DNA from: an uncultured Schlesneria sp.
Lineage (GTDB): Bacteria; Planctomycetota; Planctomycetia; Planctomycetales; Planctomycetaceae
Assembly (NCBI GenBank): GCA_903904835.1
Contig: CAIVEI010000045.1
Span: forward strand, 1 to 64,000
DNA: 64,000 nucleotides
Reading direction: 5' to 3'
Shown one piece after another: positions 54,305 through 63,200 of the stretch (position 1 is its first letter; every line of letters begins with the position of its first letter). The notes under the pieces were generated by a model that was given only the letters and a program-made list of their open reading frames with translations, did no database searches and was not told where the DNA came from. The translations under genes were made by a program, and so were the position numbers.

Positions 54305-55498
54305 ATGACAAATTCAACACCGATTCCCGGCCCAGTTGCACCACCTCGACGAATTCTGATGGGGCCTGGTCCGAGTGACATTCATCCTCGCGTTCTGCTG
54401 GCGATGGCGGCTCAGACCGTAGGTCACCTTGACCCGTACTTCCTGAAGATCATGGACGAAACGCAGACAATGTTGCGGCAAGTCTTTCGAACCCAGAACA
54501 AACTGACACTGGCAGTCAGCGGTACGGGCAGCGCAGGGATGGAAACCGTCGTCGCCAATCTGATCGAACCGGGCGATAAAATGATCGTCTGCGTTAACGG
54601 CGTGTTCGGCGGGCGCATGGCCGATGTAGCAGGTCGCTGCGGCGCAGAAGTGATTAAGCTGGAACGACCCTTCGGCGAAATATTTTCGTTGGAAGAAATC
54701 GAAGCCGCCGTCAAACTGCATCGCCCCAAAGTGCTGGGGATCGTGAATGCCGAGACCTCGACGGGAGCATCTCAACCGGTCGCTGATATCGCTCGGATCT
54801 GTCACGAGCATGATGCGCTGATCGCCGTCGATTGTGTGACGTCTCTCGGCGGTCAGCCTGTCGAAGTCGATGCCTGGCAGCTTGACGCTGTTTACAGTGG
54901 AACTCAAAAGTGCCTGAGCTGCCCACCGGGACTCGCTCCGGTGACCTTCAGTGATCGCGCGGTCGCGGCAATCGATACGCGCAAGACGAAAGTCCAGAGC
55001 TGGTATCTCGATATGCAGATGGTGAAAGATTATTGGGGCAGTAACCGTGCCTATCATCATACCGCACCGATCAACATGAACTACGGTCTCCATGAGGCTT
55101 TGCGGATCGTCCTGGAAGAAGGTCTGGCAGCTCGATTTGCCCGGCACCAGCGAAACCATCTGGCCTTGAAAGCAGGACTGAAAGCGATGGGATTGGAATA
55201 TTCCGTCAAGGAAGGACAACAGTTACCGATGTTGAACGCAGTCTGGATTCCTAACGGAGCTGATGATGCTGCCGTTCGCAAACAGCTTCTCAATGAATTC
55301 GGGATCGAGATTGGTGGCGGTCTCGGTCCGATGAAAGGGAAGACCTGGCGGATCGGACTGATGGGATCGGGTTCCAGTGCCGCCAATGTTCTGGTGTTTC
55401 TCGCCTCGCTGGAAAAATGTCTGTTGGATCAAGGTTTAAAAACTCCAGCAGGTGCCGGCGTGGGTGCCGCCAACGCTGCCTATCGCGCTACACCGTGA
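54305..55498 (+). CDS. Class V aminotransferase (alanine-glyoxylate / serine-pyruvate type)
   Basis: The 397-residue PLP enzyme has RRILMGPGPSDIHPRVLLAMA at the start, the cofactor loop VSGTGSAGMETVVANL, NAETSTGA, AVDCVTSLGGQPVEVDAW and the Schiff-base Lys in YSGTQKCLSCPPGLAP. It follows alanine-glyoxylate aminotransferases closely, ending with the LRIGLMGSGSS-type substrate site. It converts glyoxylate plus alanine (or serine) to glycine plus pyruvate. ATG 54305 is preferred over a TTG 12 bases upstream. It stands alone 263 bases after the M20 gene. Confidence 0.92.
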   Translation: MTNSTPIPGPVAPPRRILMGPGPSDIHPRVLLAMAAQTVGHLDPYFLKIMDETQTMLRQVFRTQNKLTLAVSGTGSAGMETVVANLIEPGDKMIVCVNGVFGGRMADVAGRCGAEVIKLERPFGEIFSLEEIEAAVKLHRPKVLGIVNAETSTGASQPVADIARICHEHDALIAVDCVTSLGGQPVEVDAWQLDAVYSGTQKCLSCPPGLAPVTFSDRAVAAIDTRKTKVQSWYLDMQMVKDYWGSNRAYHHTAPINMNYGLHEALRIVLEEGLAARFARHQRNHLALKAGLKAMGLEYSVKEGQQLPMLNAVWIPNGADDAAVRKQLLNEFGIEIGGGLGPMKGKTWRIGLMGSGSSAANVLVFLASLEKCLLDQGLKTPAGAGVGAANAAYRATP

Positions 55499-55535
55499 TG
55501 GCCCGTTCTTCGGGATTCGTTCATGCGCAATGCGC

Positions 55536-55565
55536 CACTGCTTGACCGAGGACGGTCAAGCAGTG
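55536..55565. repeat. Perfect hairpin CACTGCTTGACC (CCGAGGACGG family)
   Basis: A 12-base perfect stem (CACTGCTTGACC / GGTCAAGCAGTG) with loop GAGGAC lies between convergent genes. It is the cleanest member of the family also seen at 23052 and, diverged, near 42640. Possible two-way terminator. Confidence 0.6.
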
Positions 55566-55590
55566 CCACGGTCGATCGTGAAACGTTTCC

Positions 55591-56619
55591 TCACTTCGCA
55601 GAACTGTCCCGAGTTGCCAATTCTTCACGAATCTTTTTTGCGATATCTGCCACGATAAGGGGTGTGTAAATGATCCCCGAATAATGGTCTGCGGGAAGTA
55701 TCATCTCGTGATCGGGGTCGAGTCCCGCAGCCTTGCGTAGAGCGGTAGCGTGTTCAGGCGGGATAACCTGGTCCTGGCTGGCGGTGTACAGCCATGTGTT
55801 CTTGCGGTCATAACGATGAGCCAGTCGCAACGGTTCGATCGGTGCAAACAATTGCTTTAACCGGTCTCCCGTGATCCCGGCAGCGGCGAGGGTTTCTCGT
55901 AGCTTGCCTGCTTCACGTTTACCGTTGGCCACAACCTCATAAAGGTTTCCGCCAGCGACCATGATATGTACAGTGGTGAATCCGCGATCGATTCCCGCAG
56001 TCGTCGCGGTGACAAAGCCCCCGAGGCTTGTTCCCTGAATACTAATCGACCGGGTGTCGACGTGCGGCAGTGCTGCCACAGCATCGCGAGCACGTCTTGC
56101 ATCGGTGATCCCCTGCTTCATGACAGCAAACACCAGTTCCTGCGGCGGCTTTTCCTCAGTATGTTCAGGACGACGCAAACCGTATGTTGGAAGATGGATC
56201 ATGAACGCGTGAAGACCCTGTGCATGCAGGGCTTTGGCGATCAGACGTCCAACCGTCATGCCTGAACCCGATTCATGCACAACGATAATGGCGGGTGCAT
56301 CGATGACCTCGTTCGCTTCATTCTTGGCGGAGTACCATTCGAGCGCGACAAGGTCATTAACAGCGATTCCACTGGGCCGAGGTGAGGGAAATCGCACGAT
56401 TGCAGGATCTAGGGGATGCACATTCGGTTGCACGGTCACTTCAAACGAACTCGTTTTCCAGATGAGGTCATTCAAACACTGCTTCGCATCCTCTGACGGT
56501 TCATCACCGGGAGCTAATCGGTCCGTTGCCTGATATGTCTGCAAAGCAGGTTTTTCCTGCGACCAGACAGATGCCGAGACAACCAGCATCATTGTGCAGC
56601 AGACAGTTCGAACGAACAT
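55591..56619 (-). CDS. Exported alpha/beta hydrolase
   Basis: The 342-residue protein has a signal peptide (MFVRTVCCTMMLVVSASVWS/Q) and an alpha/beta-hydrolase core: APAIIVVHESGSGM, HAFMIHLPTYGLR, the nucleophile elbow GTSLGG, an Asp in TASQDQVIPPEHA and a His in PADHYSG. The substrate is unknown; it could be a carbohydrate or lipid esterase acting in the periplasm. It lies 11 bases after the TlpA-like gene and is probably co-transcribed with it. Confidence 0.82.
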   Translation of the reverse strand: MFVRTVCCTMMLVVSASVWSQEKPALQTYQATDRLAPGDEPSEDAKQCLNDLIWKTSSFEVTVQPNVHPLDPAIVRFPSPRPSGIAVNDLVALEWYSAKNEANEVIDAPAIIVVHESGSGMTVGRLIAKALHAQGLHAFMIHLPTYGLRRPEHTEEKPPQELVFAVMKQGITDARRARDAVAALPHVDTRSISIQGTSLGGFVTATTAGIDRGFTTVHIMVAGGNLYEVVANGKREAGKLRETLAAAGITGDRLKQLFAPIEPLRLAHRYDRKNTWLYTASQDQVIPPEHATALRKAAGLDPDHEMILPADHYSGIIYTPLIVADIAKKIREELATRDSSAK

Positions 56620-56630
56620 TGGATCTCTTT

Positions 56631-57311
56631 CTATTTTGCAGAGTCGCGTTGAACCAGGTCGCCGACAAAAGGGATCACCTGTTTTTCGTAGGAAACACCT
56701 TCCGACTCACCGGAGGAACCGTCGAATCTCTTTAGCAGTGCTCCGTCGCGTCCGTAAATGTAGACGGCGGGGATGGAATCGAGCTTGATGGCATCAAACA
56801 AATCTTCGGCCGCCGTCGTGCACATCCGGTGCAGCACCGAATTCTCGATTTGCGATGCGAGGAATTTGACGACTCGTTCGCGGTAATAGGTCGGCGGCTT
56901 GTTTTTGATCCCCGCGTAATCGACATCGAAAGAAATCGCGACGACGTCGTTTGGAAACCGTTGATGTAAGCCGATCAGAAATGGAAATTCTTTCATACAC
57001 GGCTCGCACGCCGTGGACCAGACGTCAACGACGACGATTTTTCCTTTTTGCTGTTCGATCAATGATTGAAGCCCGGCCCAATCCGACTCGATCAGCTCGA
57101 CAGGCCTGATTTGTTTGTCGTTTTCGTTTTCCGCCGGATCGGGCTTTGACGAAGTTGCAGACACAACTGCGTCCGGTGCCGGCGTCGATGCGGCATCCGA
57201 TGTCTCCAAGTCCGGTCGCATCGGCCGTACCGGTCGAGGTGGCGGTCCACCACACCCGGCAGAGAACTCGGCCACAATTAATAAACCCCAAACAAGACGA
57301 GATCGGAACAT
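56631..57311 (-). CDS. TlpA-like thioredoxin-fold lipoprotein
   Basis: The 226-residue protein has a lipoprotein-like signal (FRSRLVWGLLIVAEFSAGC, Cys about residue 20) and a Pro/Ser/Ala-rich linker. The thioredoxin domain has VVVDVWSTACEPCMKEFPFLIGL (CxxC redox site) and the cis-Pro region IPAVYIYGRDG. Such proteins reduce or transfer disulfides in the periplasm. The start is uncertain: 57311 fits the signal; in-frame starts at 57326 and 57365 exist. Downstream, 11 bases away, is the alpha/beta hydrolase. Confidence 0.82.
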   Translation of the reverse strand: MFRSRLVWGLLIVAEFSAGCGGPPPRPVRPMRPDLETSDAASTPAPDAVVSATSSKPDPAENENDKQIRPVELIESDWAGLQSLIEQQKGKIVVVDVWSTACEPCMKEFPFLIGLHQRFPNDVVAISFDVDYAGIKNKPPTYYRERVVKFLASQIENSVLHRMCTTAAEDLFDAIKLDSIPAVYIYGRDGALLKRFDGSSGESEGVSYEKQVIPFVGDLVQRDSAK

Positions 57312-57455
57312 ATCGGATCGGTCCATCGGTAATACACACCAATCAAAGTTGCTAACGGCGAACACAGTCTTGCCGCAAGGAGCGGCAAAGGCAACGGCTG
57401 TCGTTGGGTTAGGATTTAAACAATATGGATCTTGGGGAAGCTGGCGTCGGGCAGG

Positions 57456-58355
57456 TCAACGATTAATCTCACCAATCTCGGATTCGATTTTCTCCACGAT
57501 CGGGTCGAACTGTGCGATCTCGACGGCGTTGTTTCCTTGTTCGTGCTTTCGAAATCCTGTCAGATAGGTAATGTTCTGCGGTCGCCAGCGGTGAAAGAAC
57601 TGCATGTTCTTTTCCACGACTTTACGCCGGATGGCTTCTTCTTTTTCATCACTGGGGGAGCGCCGAGGCCAATTTTGCTGTGTCTGCACGGCCGCAACCA
57701 ACGTCGCATAACCTCGTTCACTGTAATGAAGCCCGTTCTCAGTGAGATTGCTGCCGAAAGCGGGTAACTCAAACAAATCGATAAGCGGTGAATTCATGCG
57801 AACCGCCAATTCGCGAATGGCCGCCGCGTATTTCGCGAGAGCCGCATTTTGTCGACTGGCATCCGGCAGCGGAGCGAGTGGTCGTCCCCACTTGTGCGGC
57901 GTCATAAAAGCGAGCCGCGCGCCTGTCGTTTTTACGTCATCGCACAGCTTTTCATATTGAGTCACGAACCTGGGAATGCCTGCTTCACCAGCAAATGATT
58001 CGTTCTGTCCATAATTGAGAATGATCAGTGTCGGCTTCAGCTCCTTGACAAGGTCGATCATCCGCTGATAACCAACCTGAGCGGGGTCAAAGATCCCTCG
58101 GCTTTCCGCCCAGACCGTATCACCGCTCCAGCCAAGATTCCGAAACGTCACATGTCGATTCGGCCACGCCGTCGTTAAGGCGGTCTCAAGGTGTCCAAAC
58201 TGACCTTCACGCTCGATGAACGTCCCCCCCAGCAGGATGACTCGATCGCCTTCGGTCAACTCAAGCTTGGCGGGCGAGTCATCGCCGAGCAATGAAGAGA
58301 CAATCGCAAACACACAAACGAATGAGACGGACCAACTGCCCAATCGACGAGACAT
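57456..58355 (-). CDS. Exported SGNH-hydrolase-like protein with altered nucleophile block
   Basis: The 299-residue protein has a signal peptide (MSRRLGSWSVSFVCVFAIVSSLLG) and the SGNH blocks: block I RVILLGGTFIERE, block II GWSGDTVW, block III NYGQNESF and block V ENGLHYSERGY. Block I should be GDSxT/S with the catalytic Ser; here it is GGT, and the Asp of block V (DxxH) is Asn. It may be a non-hydrolytic or altered member. I recall planctomycete relatives with similar block I changes. The start at 58355 matches the signal; GGAGG lies a little far upstream, and a GTG at 58358 is an alternative. Confidence 0.75.
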   Translation of the reverse strand: MSRRLGSWSVSFVCVFAIVSSLLGDDSPAKLELTEGDRVILLGGTFIEREGQFGHLETALTTAWPNRHVTFRNLGWSGDTVWAESRGIFDPAQVGYQRMIDLVKELKPTLIILNYGQNESFAGEAGIPRFVTQYEKLCDDVKTTGARLAFMTPHKWGRPLAPLPDASRQNAALAKYAAAIRELAVRMNSPLIDLFELPAFGSNLTENGLHYSERGYATLVAAVQTQQNWPRRSPSDEKEEAIRRKVVEKNMQFFHRWRPQNITYLTGFRKHEQGNNAVEIAQFDPIVEKIESEIGEINR

Positions 58356-58515
58356 CACGATGAAAATCCTCCGGTCAACCGTGCAAGGCGGAATTGCCCA
58401 AGGTTTGACACCTCGAACATACGAATTTTGGCATTGTGGGTGCAACTACAGCCACCCAAATTGATATGGGAGGTATCACTTCAAAGCTCTTCCAGGGCCA
58501 CCACCGCTAAAAGCG

Positions 58516-58549
58516 AAAGAGGCGTGCCGTCTGGACGGCACGCCTCTTT
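58516..58549 (-). terminator. Strong 16-base-stem terminator of the PEP-CTERM gene
   Basis: A perfect stem AAAGAGGCGTGCCGTC / GACGGCACGCCTCTTT with a two-base loop and T-rich flanks on both strands. It lies about 70 bases past the PEP-CTERM stop and before the SGNH gene. The most convincing intrinsic terminator in the window. Confidence 0.8.
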
Positions 58550-58618
58550 GATTTTGTAACCAGCGAATTGAGGAAAATCTCAATTTCGCCGATGATCATT
58601 GACTCTGGTCAGAGAATC

Positions 58619-59407
58619 TCAGTTCTTCTTGCGAAACCGTTGTGCAACGCCAATTGCAAGCACACCCAAACCTGAAATCAAGAGTGTGGATGGTTCAGGA
58701 ACTGGAGCGGCAACGGTCAGAACATCTGAGATTCCATAGACTTGGTACGAGTTGGTTCGTGGGGCCAAGCCAACTCCGAAACCGAGAGAAATCCAGTCAT
58801 ATCCGCCGACGTTTGAGTGCAAGCTTCCCACTTCGACGTTGTTGATGTAGGTAATGCCTTTGTCGGTGACATTGTTTGTCGCACCCAAACCCCAGTAAAC
58901 AGTCCCTTGACCGGTAACGAGGGTGTTATACTCGGTCCCGACTCCGCTCGTACCGGTCCAAACTGTTCCCGACGTATAGGAATTACCAGCAAGATCCTGG
59001 GTCGGTTGAGCGAGAAGATCACCGCCCGACCACAATCCCGTACCAGTGTCGGAAGCCGACACTTCGGTTCCATTAGCCATATAAACAGCAGTGCCCGTTT
59101 GGCCAATGTGGACTTTGGCATCGATTGAATCCGTCGAACCCACTGCGGAAAAGTGAACGGTTTGACCGTTGTAGGTTGCGCCGGCAGCTTCGGTATTAAC
59201 GAAGTTATCGTAGGTGGTGATATTCGTGGACACCGCGTTGATGGCATCAGGTGTTACGAAGATGATCCGGAATTGATCACCGGCATGAAGACCTGTGGGA
59301 GCCTGAATCGCAATGGGACCGGCAAATGCCGAACCTTGCCATGCGAAGGCGACCGTTGACAGAATCGCTGCACGAAAGAACCGTTTGAATTGAGAGGCCA
59401 GAATCAT
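58619..59407 (-). CDS. PEP-CTERM sorting-domain exported protein
   Basis: The 262-residue protein has a signal peptide (up to GSAFA/GPIA) and a Gly/Thr/Asn-rich beta-type body with no known catalytic domain. It ends in a PEP-CTERM tail: VPEPSTLLISGLGVLAIGVA then RFRKKN. Exosortase cleaves at this tail and releases or attaches the protein in the envelope, often linked to exopolysaccharide. No exosortase gene is in the window. ATG 59407 has AGAAAG 8 bases upstream; a GTG three codons earlier is possible. Confidence 0.9.
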   Translation of the reverse strand: MILASQFKRFFRAAILSTVAFAWQGSAFAGPIAIQAPTGLHAGDQFRIIFVTPDAINAVSTNITTYDNFVNTEAAGATYNGQTVHFSAVGSTDSIDAKVHIGQTGTAVYMANGTEVSASDTGTGLWSGGDLLAQPTQDLAGNSYTSGTVWTGTSGVGTEYNTLVTGQGTVYWGLGATNNVTDKGITYINNVEVGSLHSNVGGYDWISLGFGVGLAPRTNSYQVYGISDVLTVAAPVPEPSTLLISGLGVLAIGVAQRFRKKN

Positions 59408-59416
59408 CGAAGTCAC

Positions 59417-60237
59417 TTTCTAAAGTAGGTGCTACCGTTTCCAAAAAACCAAGTTTAAATTCTTAGACTAACGTCCAGAAACACGAGTATTAGTGGGTTT
59501 TCCCTTGTCGAAGCACCTCGAGACTTGGCCATTCGACGTTTCAGTGTTGTCACTAAAAGAATCGACTTCGCTGAAGGAAATCTGAATTTAATTACGTTGA
59601 TTCAAGAACGGCTGGCAATCGGCGATGACAATTCGGAATAAAATGCGCATAACCCTGAGATTCCATACAACTGATAATGGATTGATAGCGATGCTAAGTC
59701 GTTCGCAGGCTTAAAAAATTACCGCTGGGTGAGCTCTTCATTCGAATTTTGCTTGCAATCCGAGAAAATGCCCTGAACGAGTGATTGGCCCGAACCAGCG
59801 GGAGACGAACTGAAGAGATTTGTGCTCGTTTTGAGGCGTTACAACTGGCGTCTTAAGCCTGCCAAGACTTTGCGCGTATATCATGCGACGGAGTGCTCAA
59901 GTCGCTCATCTAAGGCAACAGTTCAGGTGGCTTCAAACGGTAAGAGGCTGCGTCCCGCACATTTTCATTAATACCACGGAACTCGACGGTCAGTAGGGTC
60001 GTCCACAGGCTCAGAGTCATACCGGTTTCGAACATCGCCGCTGATCACCAGAAAGGTGGCGGTACTGGGAATTCTCGTCCAGCAGTACGTAAAGCGTGGT
60101 AATGATCCAGGACAAAATGCTGTACACTGGGCTAACCGCATCGGCTTGACCATCGGTGGTACACATGCCGTCTGGGTGAACGTTGACAGCACGGACGTGA
60201 AAAATCCCGGGTTTTCAACGAGCTGCGAGAAATAGAG
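59417..60237. other. Intergenic region with possible gene remnant
   Basis: About 820 bases. The first 550 are A/T-richer with nothing recognised; the PEP-CTERM promoter must lie at the left. From 59973 to 60235 the plus strand has an 87-codon open stretch without a normal start (ending NRIGLTIGGTHAVWVNVDSTDV...), which may be the 3' end of a decayed gene. It stops two bases before the FG-GAP gene's 3' end. Confidence 0.4.
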
Positions 60238-63200
60238 TTAAGTCAACGTCACACCACGCGTCACTGTCGTGCTGTTAGCCAAGCCGTCGTTCAACGTGAG
60301 GCCTATCGCACGTCCCAGTGTGTTGGCTCCGCTCGTTGTATAAAACGTCACCGATTGAAGCACTGTCTGGTAATTGGCCAACGATGAGATCCCCGACAGA
60401 GTCAACGTTCCGGTTGTTGCATTGAAGCTTTGAGTGATCCCCGAACCAACCGTTGCTTCCAGGACATCCAGCCCAGATTGATAGTTACCGCTGATTTGGA
60501 TTGTGGCACTGGCCAGGTTGATGCTGTCAGGATCGTAAATCAAGGCTCCGGGTGCAATGGCCACTGCGCTCGCATTCCGCACGTACGCCAGCGGTGCATT
60601 GGGAACGCCAGACAACGCCGGCGGAAGATTAGTTGTCTGAACAGTCACCGTTCGCGTTGCTGCGACACTGGTTGCAGGGGTAGGCGTGTAGTCGTCGGTC
60701 GCATAGATCGTCAGGGTCCGGGTCGCCGTGCTGGGAGCTGCTCCAGACGTACTGAATGTCACTGATCGAAGGGCGGTTCGATAATTACTGACGGTACTCG
60801 TCCCCGACAGTGTCAACACCCCCGTTGCGGCATTGAAGGATCCAGTGATTCCGAGCTGATTTGTGAAAGCCAGGAGATCAGTACCGTTCGCGTCGTTTTC
60901 ATAACCAGAGGTGATCTGGACAGTAGCCTTGGTCAGGTTGTTGCTGTCGGAGTCGCCGACGAGCAACGTGTTCGAGATAGGCTGAGGGGGATAGGCCGGA
61001 TCGTTCGCCTTGCTGAACAGCGGAGTCGACTCGATCGATGTCAGCGTTGGTGGCTGATTAACGGCCGAGGCGATCGTGTTCCGTGTCACGGTGTTGCTGG
61101 TCGAAAGTCCGTCAGTCACTGAAAAGTTCGCGACGCGGGCGCTCGTCACCGGATTGCCGCTGACATCCCAGTAGAGCACCGATCGCAATAAGGTTTGATA
61201 ATGATCAACCAGATCGGCACCTGTAATCGTGAACGTCGCCGTGTGAGCATTCAGGTCCTGAGTAAACGTATGCTGATCAGCGAAGATGTTGTTAAAGTCG
61301 AGACGATCTTCACCCTGCCAGTTGGTGAATGTGACGGTCGCGCTGGAAAGATTGACCGTGTTCGGATCGGTAATGACCAGGTTCGGAGCGAGGAAAATCG
61401 CCGGGTAGCCCTGGAAGTATGTCCCCGTCCCGTTGACTCCTGACAGGACTGCGGGAATGCTGGAGCCCAGAACATTGACATCCCGGGACACCACGTTACT
61501 CAGTAACAGTCCATCGTTGGCCTGGAAATAAATTGTCCGAGTCACGGCGGTATTAGGTGTCGCGCTCGTGTCTGTGTACGTCACGTTATGCAAGGCCGTG
61601 CGGTAGTCGGAAACCGTATCGGACCCGCTGAGCGTTAATGTCCCGGTGGCAGCATTCCACGAACCTGTAATATTCGGCGTGGCTGTATTTGAGAAGTTGA
61701 GAACGTCTTCACCAGATTGATAGTTAATCCCGACCTGAACAGTGGCCGAGGTCCAGTTTAGACTGTCGGCGTCAAAGACGTAGAGCGATGATGTCACTGG
61801 CGTCGCGAGAGACGCGGTCGCAACCAGCGATGACGGTTCGATGTTGTAGAGATAGGGAGCGATATCGGTTGTGACGCCGACGGTTTGTGCGACATAGAAG
61901 TTAATGCGGAAATCATTTGCCAACGTTCCACCAGATCCACTCAACGACCGGCCGCTCACGTCCTGAATCGCCTGACGCGCAATGAGTTGATACCCCCCTT
62001 GTAATAAAGGGGTCGCGAAGGAAAGCGACGCGAAGTATTGCAGGTTAGTCTGATTCAACGCGAACGAGATTCCTGTAATTTGATTTGAGACGTCAACTCC
62101 GTAACGGAAAAGCAACCAGTTGGATGGATAGGTAACGCTGTTGGTACCACCAGCGACGGTATTCATATTGTCAATAAACGCGACTGACAGCGAATTAGGG
62201 GATGACGCTAGCGTAGCACCCGCAGCAACCGGGTTTCCAGACGGGTCAGACACGCCTGCGACTGATGGCGGATTCACCGTGGGGGTTGAGAAGATCGAAA
62301 CGGGGGACGTGTATGTCGTGCCGACGCTATTCGTTGCGTACGCATAGAACGAATAAACGGCACCAGGCGTCAGGTTGCTGACGTTTGTAGTGAAAATTCC
62401 CGTCGTGCCAGTTGTCGCGACTTTGGTCACCCCCGTGCCGCCAATTTGAGGGTTGGGGTTGACGCTCGTCAGAGAGTAAACAACGCCTCGTTCCGTAATC
62501 GTGTTACCGCCGTCGCTGGTAACGTTCCCACCCAGCGTTGCTGAAGTGCTGGCAAGATTGCTGCTGGTTGGCGACGTGACGGCTGCGCCTGCCGCAATCG
62601 TGTAGATCTGTCCCGTAAAGTTGCCATTTCCGCTCGCCAGCAGAACGCTCGCCGTGTTGCTGCCGTAATTCGAAACGGCGATGTCGAGCCTGCCGTCCCC
62701 GTTCACGTCACCCACCGACACTGAACTTGGGTAGTGCCCGGTGGCGAACGTGGTTTGAGGCAGAAATCCACTTCCGTTCCGCAAGAGCACGCTGACCGAA
62801 TCGCTGAAACGGTTGGCGACGACAAGGTCGGGGATCCCGTCGCCGTTCACATCCCCCACCGTCACAGATTCGGGTTTCGAACCTGTGGCGAGCGTGAGTT
62901 CGGGCTGAAACGTTCCATTTCCGTTGCCCAGCAAAAGGCCTACGTTGTTGCTACCAAAGTTCGCAACGACGATATCAGGCTTGCCGTCCCGGTTGATATC
63001 CGTCAGCGTCACGGACATTGGCTGCGTCCCAGTGGCAAATGTTTGTTGAGCCAGGAATGTCCCGTTTCCGTTCCCCAGCAACACGCTCACGGTGTTACTA
63101 ACTTCATTCGAAACGACGAGATCGGGGATTCCGTCGCCGTTAACGTCGCCGATCGCCACGGCATTTGTAGAGGATCCGGCGGCGTAGGTTGTCTGGGTCT

